A DNA stretch of 8,720 nt from Rhodospirillales bacterium (GTDB lineage Bacteria > Pseudomonadota > Alphaproteobacteria > Acetobacterales > Acetobacteraceae): contig JAGXAV010000057.1 in assembly GCA_018971455.1 (NCBI GenBank), positions 1 to 8,720 of the forward strand, in the 5' to 3' direction. Of the stretch, positions 1 to 5,919 are shown in pieces. The notes beneath the pieces were generated by a model. That model was not told the DNA's origin and searched no databases. It saw nothing but the letters and a program-made list of their open reading frames with translations. A program made the translations under genes and the position numbers. Position 1 is the first letter of the stretch. Each line of letters opens with the position of its first letter.

Positions 1-722
1 GGCGCCAGCATCACCCCGGCCATGCCCTCGCCAAGATAGAACAGCGCGACATAGGCGAGCACCGGGATGGCCCCGGCACGGCCGAGGAAATCGGCCAGCG
101 GATCGCGCAGCGCCGACCAGCCGCGCGCCATCCAGTTCGCGCGCAGCGGGCGGGCCGCCGCCGGCGGCGGTTCCGCGGCCAGCAGCGTGACGCCGATCGC
201 GAGGGTGGCGAGGGCCGTGATGCCGAGCAGGGCGACGTGCCAGCCGACCAGGCTGACCGCGGCGATCACCCCGCTGCCCGAGACCAGCATCGCCACCCGG
301 TAGCCCCAGACATACACCGCCGTCGCCAGCCCCTGGCGGTCGGGCGGGAAGGTCTCGATGCGCCAGGCGTCGATGGCGATGTCCTGGGTGGCCGAGAGCA
401 GCGCGATGGCGAAGGCGGCGGCGATGGAGGCGTTGGAGAGCGCGAGCCACAGGCAGGCCAGCACCAGCAGCGGCTGGATGGCCAGCAGCCAGCCGCGCCG
501 CCGCCCGAGGCCGGGCAGCGGGCGGATTTCGTCGAGCAGCGGCGCCCAAAGGAATTTGAGCGTGTAGGGCAGGCCGATATTGGCGGTCAGCCCGATCACC
601 GACCTCGCGACATGGCCCTCGGTCAGCCATTGCTGGAGGGTGAAGCCGGACAGCGCCAGAGGCAGGCCGCTGGCGAAGCCGAAGCCGCCCATGATGGCGA
701 GGCTGCGCTCCGGCCACTTCAC
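1..722 (-). CDS. ampG: AmpG-family muropeptide permease (MFS), partial, C-terminus beyond window
   Basis: Inner-membrane major facilitator that in the known family imports GlcNAc-anhydroMurNAc peptides for cell-wall recycling, and in many Gram-negatives feeds AmpC beta-lactamase induction. The 240 visible residues carry the family's landmarks: FASGLPLALSGFTLQ at about 15-30, KFLWAPLLD at 56-64, GRRRGWLLA at 73-81, the ATQDIAIDAW segment at 111-120 (SASQDIVFDAW in E. coli AmpG as I recall it), and GYRVAMLVSG at 140-149. Roughly six membrane segments are visible. E. coli AmpG is about 490 residues, so about half is missing because the window ends, not because the gene is broken. I chose a GTG start at 722-720: its GTGA overlaps the rimI stop by 4 bp, which implies coupled translation. 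The next in-frame ATG (692) would delete part of the first helix region. It is the last visible gene of the tsaB-rimI-ampG run. Confidence 0.9.
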   Translation of the reverse strand, partial: MKWPERSLAIMGGFGFASGLPLALSGFTLQQWLTEGHVARSVIGLTANIGLPYTLKFLWAPLLDEIRPLPGLGRRRGWLLAIQPLLVLACLWLALSNASIAAAFAIALLSATQDIAIDAWRIETFPPDRQGLATAVYVWGYRVAMLVSGSGVIAAVSLVGWHVALLGITALATLAIGVTLLAAEPPPAAARPLRANWMARGWSALRDPLADFLGRAGAIPVLAYVALFYLGEGMAGVMLA

Positions 723-1150
723 GCGGGCACCCCGATGTCGCGGGCGAGCACCAGCGCGTCGCCGCCGCCTGGGTAATAGCGTGGGCGGCGGCCGATCTCG
801 GCAAAGCCGCACCCTGCGTAGAGCGCGCGGGCGGCCGCATTGGTGGTGGCAACTTCCAGGAACAGGCGCCGCGCCCCGCGGCTTGCCGCGGTCCCGGCGG
901 CGGCTTCGAGGAGGGCGCGGGCGAGCCCCTTGCGGCGGGCCTCGGGGGCGACGGCGACGGTCAGGATTTCGGCCTCGTCGGCGGCGACGCGGGCGAGCAG
1001 AAAGCCGCCCGCCGGATCGATCAGCCCGAAGGCGCCGGGCTGGCCGAGTTGCAGCGCCATCGCATCCACCCCCCAGCGCTCCGGCGGCGGGAAGCTCGCG
1101 GCGTGGATGGCGGCCATGGCGGGGGCGTGGCCGGCCTGCGCCACCATCAT
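719..1150 (-). CDS. rimI: RimI, ribosomal protein S18 alanine N-acetyltransferase (GNAT)
   Basis: GNAT-fold enzyme of 143 residues that uses acetyl-CoA to acetylate the N-terminal alanine of ribosomal protein S18. The acetyl-CoA pyrophosphate loop is visible as VAVAPEARRKGLARALL (about 65-81; the R-x-x-G-x-A signature is residues 72-77). Glu99 in LFLEV and Tyr111 in ALYAGCGF are 12 residues apart, the same spacing as the catalytic Glu103 and Tyr115 of Salmonella RimI. The C-terminal RRPRYYPGGGDALVLARD also matches the family. The start lies in ATGATG at 1150-1145; the first ATG overlaps the tsaB stop (ATGA), and the second ATG at 1147 is the alternative. No Shine-Dalgarno sequence is visible, so translation probably depends on ribosomes finishing tsaB. 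Adjacency to tsaB is common in bacteria and supports RimI over a generic GNAT. Confidence 0.93.
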   Translation of the reverse strand: MMVAQAGHAPAMAAIHAASFPPPERWGVDAMALQLGQPGAFGLIDPAGGFLLARVAADEAEILTVAVAPEARRKGLARALLEAAAGTAASRGARRLFLEVATTNAAARALYAGCGFAEIGRRPRYYPGGGDALVLARDIGVPA

Positions 1151-1794
1151 CGCGGGGCCGCGCGCGGCGCGGCGGGCAGCCTGGCCTCCGGCGCGTCCAC
1201 GTAGAGCGGCTGGGCGGCGAGCGGGGGCAGGGCTCCGGCCAGGCGGCGCGCGGCAATCGCGGCGATGGGCAGCGGCTCGGGCAGGCGCTGGTCGGTCAGC
1301 CTGACATCCGCGCCGCGCGCGGCGAGGCGGGCGGCCACCTCGATCGCGGCATCGCCGGCGACGGCGATGCCCGTCGCGCCCGGGAGGTCGTTCAGATCGA
1401 GCGAGGCCAATGCCGTGCCATCATGCAGGAAGACGCGGCCGCGGCGGCTGTGGATGGCGACCCAGAGGGTGCGGCCATCGGGCGGGTGGCCGGCGGCGAA
1501 GGCCTCCGGCACGGTGACGCCGATGACCGGCCGGCCGATCGCCGCGGCAATCCCGTGCGCCAGGGCGAGCGCGGCGCGCAGGCCGGTGAAGCTGCCCGGC
1601 CCGATGGTGGCCGCGACGGCATCGAGGTCGCGCGCGGCGATCCCCGCCTCCGCCAGCACCGCCTCGGCCATCGGGGCGAGCTGGGCGGCGTGGCCGCGCG
1701 CGCCGGGCATCGTGCGCCGGGCGCGCAGATGCCCGTCGGCGACGATGGCGGCAAGGCCGCGCGGCAGGGCGGCATCGAGGATCAGCAGGCGCAT
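1147..1794 (-). CDS. tsaB: TsaB, tRNA N6-threonylcarbamoyladenosine synthesis protein
   Basis: ASKHA-fold partner of TsaD and TsaE in making t6A37 on ANN-decoding tRNAs. It is 215 residues, normal for the family. Visible landmarks are the N-terminal strand RLLILDAA (2-9, usually ILxIDTS), GHAAQLAPM (34-42), and the diagnostic GPGSFTGLR at 65-73 followed by a helix (AALALAHGIAAAIGRPVIGV). The usual DARxGEVY strand reads IHSRRGRVF (114-122), so the aspartate is replaced by histidine. TsaB is a pseudo-enzyme that dimerises with TsaD, so this need not abolish function. The C-terminal YVDAPEAR is typical. The ATG at 1794 directly precedes MRLLILD; a GGGG run 2 nt upstream is too close to be a good Shine-Dalgarno site. 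The stop overlaps the rimI start by 4 bp. The 68 bp separating it from the rutE-like stop show no clear promoter or terminator. Confidence 0.94.
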   Translation of the reverse strand: MRLLILDAALPRGLAAIVADGHLRARRTMPGARGHAAQLAPMAEAVLAEAGIAARDLDAVAATIGPGSFTGLRAALALAHGIAAAIGRPVIGVTVPEAFAAGHPPDGRTLWVAIHSRRGRVFLHDGTALASLDLNDLPGATGIAVAGDAAIEVAARLAARGADVRLTDQRLPEPLPIAAIAARRLAGALPPLAAQPLYVDAPEARLPAAPRAAPR

Positions 1795-1862
1795 CGCCCC
1801 AGTCTATCCCAGCGCTGGCTCGTCGCGGCACTGACTCATCGCAGCGCCGGCCGAGGATTCGC

Positions 1863-2447
1863 CTATTCGACGATGCAGACCTCGTCGAAGTCGAAGCGCG
1901 GCGAGCGCTCGAACAGGCCGTCCGGGTCGCCATGGCCGAGATTGATCAGGAAGTTGGACTTCCAGCCACGGCCGAACAGGAAGGCGTCGTCCACCTTGGA
2001 TTTGTCGAAGCCCGACATCGGCCCGCAATCCAGGCCGAGCGCGCGCGCCGCCAGGATGAAATAGCCGCCCTGCAGCACGGCGTTGCGCAGCGCCGTCTCC
2101 TCGGCGAGGGCGGGGTTGCCGCTGAACCACGATTTGGCGTCCGCATGGGGGAAGAGGCGCGGCAGGTGGTCATAGAAATAGGGGTCGTGGGCGACGATGA
2201 CGGTGACCGGGGCGGCCATCGTCTTCTCGGTGTTGCCGGCCGAGAGGGCGGGCTTCAGCCGGTCCTTGGCATCCTTGGTGCGGACGAAGACGAAGCGGGC
2301 GGGCGAGGCGTTGGCCGAGGTCGGGCCCATCTTCATGAGGTCGAAGACGGCGCGGAGCTCATCATCGGTGACCGGCTGGTCGGTCCATTTGTTGTGGGTG
2401 CGGGCGGTGCGGAACAGCGTGTCGAGGGCGGCATCGTCGAGCGGCAT
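1863..2447 (-). CDS. rutE: RutE-like malonic semialdehyde reductase (nitroreductase fold)
   Basis: FMN-dependent nitroreductase-fold protein of 194 residues. In E. coli, RutE reduces malonic semialdehyde to 3-hydroxypropionate at the end of pyrimidine ring degradation. The resemblance to RutE runs the full length: [15 protein letters not shown] (12-26), [19 protein letters not shown] (39-57), [22 protein letters not shown] (65-86), [11 protein letters not shown] (98-108), [11 protein letters not shown] (138-148), and [12 protein letters not shown] (163-174). The longer open frame continues upstream to 2852 but only crosses the Nfu gene out of frame; the ATG at 2447 begins [12 protein letters not shown], in register with RutE N-termini. 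No strong Shine-Dalgarno sequence is visible. No rutABCD gene lies nearby, so the physiological substrate here is an inference. It sits 46 bp downstream of the Nfu gene, with promoter-like DNA and palindromes between them. Confidence 0.88.
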   Translation of the reverse strand: MPLDDAALDTLFRTARTHNKWTDQPVTDDELRAVFDLMKMGPTSANASPARFVFVRTKDAKDRLKPALSAGNTEKTMAAPVTVIVAHDPYFYDHLPRLFPHADAKSWFSGNPALAEETALRNAVLQGGYFILAARALGLDCGPMSGFDKSKVDDAFLFGRGWKSNFLINLGHGDPDGLFERSPRFDFDEVCIVE

Positions 2448-2462
2448 GAAGCGGGACTTTCG

Positions 2463-2504
2463 TTCGATATCGAATGATAATAGCCGATAATTATCAGGCG
2501 GCAA
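2463..2504 (-). promoter_or_regulatory. Candidate promoter with two palindromic operators upstream of the rutE-like gene
   Basis: AT-rich island in an otherwise very GC-rich window. On the minus strand, TTGCCG (2504-2499) and TATTAT (2482-2477) are 16 bp apart, a fair match to sigma-70 -35 and -10 boxes, predicting a start near 2470. Two perfect palindromes overlap it: GATAATTATC (2486-2495) in the spacer, and TTCGATATCGAA (2463-2474) across the predicted start. Their centres are 22 bp apart, about two helical turns, so a dimeric regulator could bind both on the same face. The -35 box lies within the end of the Nfu coding sequence. The regulator's identity is unknown; the reading as promoter plus operator is inference. 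Confidence 0.45.
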
Positions 2505-3051
2505 CCTGCTCGACGCGCAGCACCTCGGGCACGTAATGGCGCAGCATGTTCTCGATGCCGTGCTTGAGCGTGGCCGAAGAGGAGGGGCAGCCGCTGCACG
2601 CGCCCTGCATGTGCAGGCGGACGATGCCGTCGCGATAGCCGCGGAAGACGATGTCGCCGCCATCGCCGGCGACGGCCGGGCGCACCCGGGTGTCCAGCAA
2701 TTCCTTGATCTGGGCGACGATCTCGGCGTCCTCGGGGCTGACATCCTCCTCCGCGTCGGCGGCCAGGCCTTCCACGGCGGGGCGGCCGGCGAGGAAATGG
2801 TCCATGATGGCGCCGAGGATCTGCGGCTTGAGCGCCTGCCAGGACGCGGCATCGGCTTTCGTGACGGTGATGAAATCGCCGCCGAGGAAGACGCGGGTGA
2901 CGCCGGGCAGGGCGAAGATGCCGCCGGCGAGCGGGCTGCGGATGGCGGCCTCGCGGCTGGCGAAATCGGCGGTGGCGCTGCCCAGCACGTCGCGGCCGGG
3001 AAGGAATTTCAGCGTCGCGGGGTTGGGGGTGCCTTCGGTCTCGATGAACAT
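2494..3051 (-). CDS. Nfu/NifU-type Fe-S cluster scaffold protein
   Basis: Cytoplasmic scaffold or carrier that assembles a [4Fe-4S] cluster and hands it to client enzymes. It has 185 residues in two domains: an Nfu N-terminal domain (about 1-87, opening [19 protein letters not shown] and containing [27 protein letters not shown]) and a NifU C-terminal domain (about 108-182) with [13 protein letters not shown] and the cluster-binding CSGC at 152-155 in [18 protein letters not shown]. Both cysteines are present. The ATG at 3051 is preferred over upstream in-frame ATGs (3066, 3090) because MFI-TE-TPNP is the conserved family start and GAAGG (3064-3060) lies 8 nt before it. The architecture is the common alphaproteobacterial and mitochondrial NFU1-like form. 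It lacks the IscU-like domain of nitrogenase NifU, so housekeeping Fe-S delivery is more likely than nitrogen fixation. Confidence 0.93.
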   Translation of the reverse strand: MFIETEGTPNPATLKFLPGRDVLGSATADFASREAAIRSPLAGGIFALPGVTRVFLGGDFITVTKADAASWQALKPQILGAIMDHFLAGRPAVEGLAADAEEDVSPEDAEIVAQIKELLDTRVRPAVAGDGGDIVFRGYRDGIVRLHMQGACSGCPSSSATLKHGIENMLRHYVPEVLRVEQVAA

Positions 3052-3207
3052 GGCTGGGGCCTTCATGCTGCGCAGAGAGCGTCCGGGCACAAAGCGGACA
3101 TACCCGGTCCGGTTGCTACATCGGCCGGGCGGCCGCGAATGGCAAGGGCCGTGGCGGGATGCGTGCCGTGCTGTTTGCTAATGGCATGAGTGGTCATGGC
3201 GCGGAGG
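3052..3207. other. Intergenic region between the MFS stop and the Nfu start
   Basis: This 156 bp stretch should hold the Nfu promoter and the end of the upstream MFS transcript. On the minus strand, TTGCCA (3145-3140) is a good -35 match, but the sequence 17 bp on (GATGTA, 3122-3117) is a poor -10 box, so I make no promoter call. A short hairpin-like CATGA/TCATG pair with a 4-base loop lies just after the MFS stop near 3185-3198, with no T-run, so it is not a convincing intrinsic terminator. No small gene with a credible start and ribosome binding site is visible. Confidence 0.4.
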
Positions 3208-4449
3208 TCAGGGCGCGGGTGGGCGCGTGATGGGCGCGCCGGCGGCGAGGCCGATGGCGGCCAGGGCCGCGAAGGCGCCGCCGGCGGCAAAGGCGGCACC
3301 GGGGCCGAAACTCTGCCACAGCAGGCCGGCGAGCGCGCTGGCGGCAAGCAGGGCGAGGCCGGTGGCCAGGTTGAACAGGCCGAAGGCGGTGCCGCGCAGA
3401 TCCTCGGGCGCGGTATCGGCCACCAGGGCGGCGAGCAGGCCCTGGGAGAGCGCCATGTGGGCGCCCCACAGCGCCGCGCCGAGGAACAGGCCGGCGAGGC
3501 CGGGGGCGAGCGCCAGCACCAGGTCGGCGGCGACCAGCAGGGCCAGGCCGATGGCGAGCACGGCCGGGCGGGCGATGCGGTCGGACCAGGCGCCGGCCGG
3601 GGCGGCCATCAGGGCGTAGACCAGTTTCATCGCCACCATCACCAGCGGCACGAGGGCAAGCGGCAGGCCGGCCTGCTGGCCCTTCAGCAGGAGGAAGGCC
3701 TCGCTGAAGCGGGCCATGGTGAACACGACGCCAATGCCGACGACCCACCAGTAGGGCGCGCCGAGCCGCGCCAGATCGGCCTGGCGGATGGGCGAACCGG
3801 AGCCGGGCGATCCGGAGCCGGGGCGGGCGCCCGCCGGCTCGCGCACCGGCTCGCGCACCGCGAGGACGATGATGAGCACCGAAATGATCGCCGGCGCCGT
3901 GGCCCACCAGAAGACGGTGCGGAAATCGTCGCCGTAGAGGGCCATCAACCCGATGGCGAGCAGGGGGGCGGCGACGCTGCCCATGGTGTCAAGCGCCTGG
4001 CGCAGGCCGTAGGCGGCGCCACGGGCCTCGGGCGGCGTGATGTCGGCCATCAGCGCGTCGCGCGGCGCGTCGCGCACGCCCTTGCCGATGCGGTCGATGA
4101 AGCGGGCGGCGAGAACCGCGCCGATCGAGCCGGCGAGCGCGAAGGCCGGCTTGGTGAGGGCGGACAGCCCGTAGCCGAGGCCGACCAGCAGCTTGCGCCG
4201 GCCGATCCGGTCGGAGAGCCCGCCCGAGAAGAGCTTGGTGATGGCGGCGGTGGCCTCGGCCACGCCCTCGATCAGACCGAGGGTGACCGCGCTGGCGCCG
4301 AGGCTGTCCACCAGGAAGAGCGGCAGCAGGTTGTGCACCAGCTCGGACGACATATCCATGAACAGCGAGACGAGGCCGAGCGCGATGACCGAGCGGGGAA
4401 CCCGCCGCCAGGCGGGGGGCGGGGAAGCGGGCGATGGGGCGACTGGCAT
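3208..4449 (-). CDS. MFS transporter, 12-helix, substrate unknown
   Basis: Inner-membrane major facilitator superfamily permease of 413 residues, of normal length. Helix 1 begins near residue 19 (VIALGLVSLFMDMSSELVHNLLPLFL). The MFS motif A between helices 2 and 3 is clear as GGLSDRIGRRK (76-86), with its second-half counterpart GAWSDRIARP at 286-295. The segment ARFIDRIGKGVRDAPRDALMADITPPEARG (115-144, in two parts) is typical of a bacterial MFS subfamily whose members are mostly annotated only as MFS transporters. The central loop between helices 6 and 7 (about 198-228) is low complexity, with VREPVREP and GSGSPGSGSP. The ATG at 4449 has GGAAGG (4463-4458) 8 nt upstream. It follows the NRAMP-family gene by 27 bp on the same strand, so co-transcription is likely and metal-related efflux is possible, but no substrate can be read from the sequence. 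Confidence 0.88.
   Translation of the reverse strand: MPVAPSPASPPPAWRRVPRSVIALGLVSLFMDMSSELVHNLLPLFLVDSLGASAVTLGLIEGVAEATAAITKLFSGGLSDRIGRRKLLVGLGYGLSALTKPAFALAGSIGAVLAARFIDRIGKGVRDAPRDALMADITPPEARGAAYGLRQALDTMGSVAAPLLAIGLMALYGDDFRTVFWWATAPAIISVLIIVLAVREPVREPAGARPGSGSPGSGSPIRQADLARLGAPYWWVVGIGVVFTMARFSEAFLLLKGQQAGLPLALVPLVMVAMKLVYALMAAPAGAWSDRIARPAVLAIGLALLVAADLVLALAPGLAGLFLGAALWGAHMALSQGLLAALVADTAPEDLRGTAFGLFNLATGLALLAASALAGLLWQSFGPGAAFAAGGAFAALAAIGLAAGAPITRPPAP
3790..3859 (-). repeat. Two short in-frame tandem duplications in the MFS central loop
   Basis: On the plus strand, a 15-bp unit (GGGCGAACCGGAGCC) at 3790-3804 is repeated at 3805-3819 with one mismatch. A 12-bp unit (GGCTCGCGCACC) at 3836-3847 is repeated exactly at 3848-3859. 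Both are multiples of three and keep the frame, encoding GSGSPGSGSP and VREPVREP in the cytoplasmic loop joining the two MFS halves. They look like replication-slippage products tolerated in a flexible linker. Confidence 0.7.
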
Positions 4450-4476
4450 GGGCGGGGCCTTCCGGGTGCTTCGCTT

Positions 4477-5793
4477 CTAGCCCGGAATGAGCATCCGCAC
4501 CGCCGCCGCACCCATGACGGCGGTGGCGGTCCAGCCCAGGATGACCAGCGGGCGGCTGGCGGTGAAGGCGCCCATGACGGATTTTTTCGACGCCAGCAGG
4601 ATGATCACCGCCATCAGCGGCACGGCGACGACGCCGTTGATGACGGCGCTCCAGAACAGCGCCTTCATCGGGCTGATCGGCGAATACTGGATGACCAGGC
4701 CGAGCAGCACGCTGACGGCAATGACGCCGTAGAAGCCCCGCGCGTCGGTGGCGCGGCGCTCGAGGCCCCAGCGCCAGCCCATCGCCTCGGCCAGCGCATA
4801 GCCGGCCGAGCCCGCGAGGACCGGCACGCCGATCAGCCCGACGCCGAGGATTCCGAGGGCGAACAGCGTGTAGGCGAAGGGACCGGCCAGCGGGCGCAGC
4901 GCAGCGGCGGCCTGGGCGGCGGTTTCGATGTCGGTGACGCCGGCGGCGTTGAGGGTGACGGCGGTGGCCAGAATGATGAAGTAGGCGGTGATGTCCGAAT
5001 AGAACATGCCGCTCCAAGTGTCCCAGCCGATGCGGCGCAATTCGGCGGGGGCGGCGGCGGGGTCTTGCAGCAGCGGGGCGGCGCCGGGGGTGGCCAGCAT
5101 GTCCTCGACCTCCTCGGAGGCCTGCCAGAAGAACAGATAGGGGCTGATGGTGGTGCCGAAGACGCCGACGATGATGGCGGCGGCCTCGGCGGTGGGCCGG
5201 AAGCTCGGCCAGAACGTGCGCAGCGCCACCGCGCCCCAGGGCACATGCACGGTGAACAGCACGGCGGCATAGGCGAGCAGCGAGAGCGTCAGCCATTTGA
5301 GGAAGGTGACGTAGCGGTGATAGGGCACGAAAATCTGCAGGACCAGCGTGGCGACGACGAAGAGCGCGGTCATGACATGACGGTCGAGGCCGGTGACCAG
5401 CTCCGCCACCTCGCCCATCGCGGCGACGTCGGCGGCGATATTGAGCGTGTTGGCGACGAGCAGCAGCAACACGACGCTTTGCAGCACGGCGGGCGGGTAG
5501 GCCGCCTTGATGTTGGCGGCGAGGCCCCGGCCGGTGACCCGGCCGATGCGCGCGCAGATCGCCTGGATGGCGGCCATCAGCGGGTAGGCCAGCGGCATCG
5601 TCCAGAGCATGGCGAGGCCGAACTGCGCGCCGGCCTGGGAGTAGGTGGCGATGCCGCTCGGGTCGTCATCGGCGACCCCGGTGATGAGGCCGGGACCGAT
5701 GCGGGCGAGCGGATGCTCCTTCAGCCGGGCCCAGAGCGTGCGGGGATGGATCGCGCCCTGCGGTCCGACGAGGCGATCGAGGGGCAGGGGCAT
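4477..5793 (-). CDS. NRAMP-superfamily divalent metal transporter with atypical metal-binding motifs
   Basis: LeuT-fold, proton-coupled metal importer family member of 438 residues with about 11 hydrophobic helices. Helix 1 contains GPGLITGVADDDPSGIATYSQ (33-53, described in parts) where canonical NRAMPs have DPGN; here residues 44-47 are DPSG, so the metal-liganding asparagine is glycine. Helix 6 reads GTTISPYLFFWQ (213-224) where MntH-type proteins have a VMPHN motif, so the metal-selecting methionine is serine. NRAMP assignment rests on the GPGL-DP-SQAGAQFG helix 1 and the overall pattern. Substrate is therefore uncertain: Mn2+/Fe2+ import cannot be assumed, and Mg2+ or another ion is possible, as in NRAMP-related Mg2+ transporters. 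The ATG at 5793 is the only sensible start before helix 1, though no strong Shine-Dalgarno sequence precedes it. It lies 27 bp upstream of the MFS gene, probably in one operon. Confidence 0.87.
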   Translation of the reverse strand: MPLPLDRLVGPQGAIHPRTLWARLKEHPLARIGPGLITGVADDDPSGIATYSQAGAQFGLAMLWTMPLAYPLMAAIQAICARIGRVTGRGLAANIKAAYPPAVLQSVVLLLLVANTLNIAADVAAMGEVAELVTGLDRHVMTALFVVATLVLQIFVPYHRYVTFLKWLTLSLLAYAAVLFTVHVPWGAVALRTFWPSFRPTAEAAAIIVGVFGTTISPYLFFWQASEEVEDMLATPGAAPLLQDPAAAPAELRRIGWDTWSGMFYSDITAYFIILATAVTLNAAGVTDIETAAQAAAALRPLAGPFAYTLFALGILGVGLIGVPVLAGSAGYALAEAMGWRWGLERRATDARGFYGVIAVSVLLGLVIQYSPISPMKALFWSAVINGVVAVPLMAVIILLASKKSVMGAFTASRPLVILGWTATAVMGAAAVRMLIPG

Positions 5794-5889
5794 GCGAGAA
5801 CGGTCCGCAGGGTGGGGTGGCGCGCATGGTAGCGGGGCCCGGCCGCGTTGCCGACCCCCTTGCGGCGCGGCGAAGCCCCCATCTGCTTG

Positions 5890-5917
5890 CCTCGGCCCGC
5901 TTCCCTCGGCCAGCTTC
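5890..5917. repeat. 14-bp tandem repeat just after the LysR stop codon
   Basis: CCTCGGCCCGCTTC (5890-5903) is followed directly by CCTCGGCCAGCTTC (5904-5917), differing at one base, ending 2 bp before the LysR-type gene's stop codon. It lies in the 126-bp gap before the NRAMP gene. The rest of that gap shows no recognisable promoter and no stem followed by a T-run. Function, if any, is unknown; slippage is the simplest explanation. Confidence 0.6.
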
Positions 5918-5919
5918 CC

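Noticed and set aside
1809..1818. CCAGCGCTGG palindrome between the rutE-like gene and tsaB, with a possible longer stem to GGCGCTG on the minus strand
   Set aside because: A loop of about 24 nt, a G-U pair and no T-run make it a poor terminator, and such GC palindromes are expected by chance in this composition.
580..2064. Plus-strand open frame of 494 codons
   Set aside because: Antisense to ampG, rimI, tsaB and the rutE-like gene, all of which have recognisable motifs. The translated product is Arg/Ala/Gly-rich with no family resemblance.
2448..2852. N-terminal extension of the rutE-like frame
   Set aside because: It overlaps the Nfu gene in another frame, is Pro/Arg/Ser-rich, and RutE proteins begin where [10 protein letters not shown] begins.
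3063..3347. 94-codon minus-strand frame between the MFS and Nfu genes
   Set aside because: Mostly overlaps the MFS coding end out of frame, with no ribosome site and biased composition.
3190..5832. Plus-strand open frame of 880 codons
   Set aside because: It runs antisense to the MFS and NRAMP genes, whose products are clear membrane proteins. Its translation is Gly/Asp/Glu/His/Arg-rich low complexity with no fold, an effect of high GC on the complementary frame.
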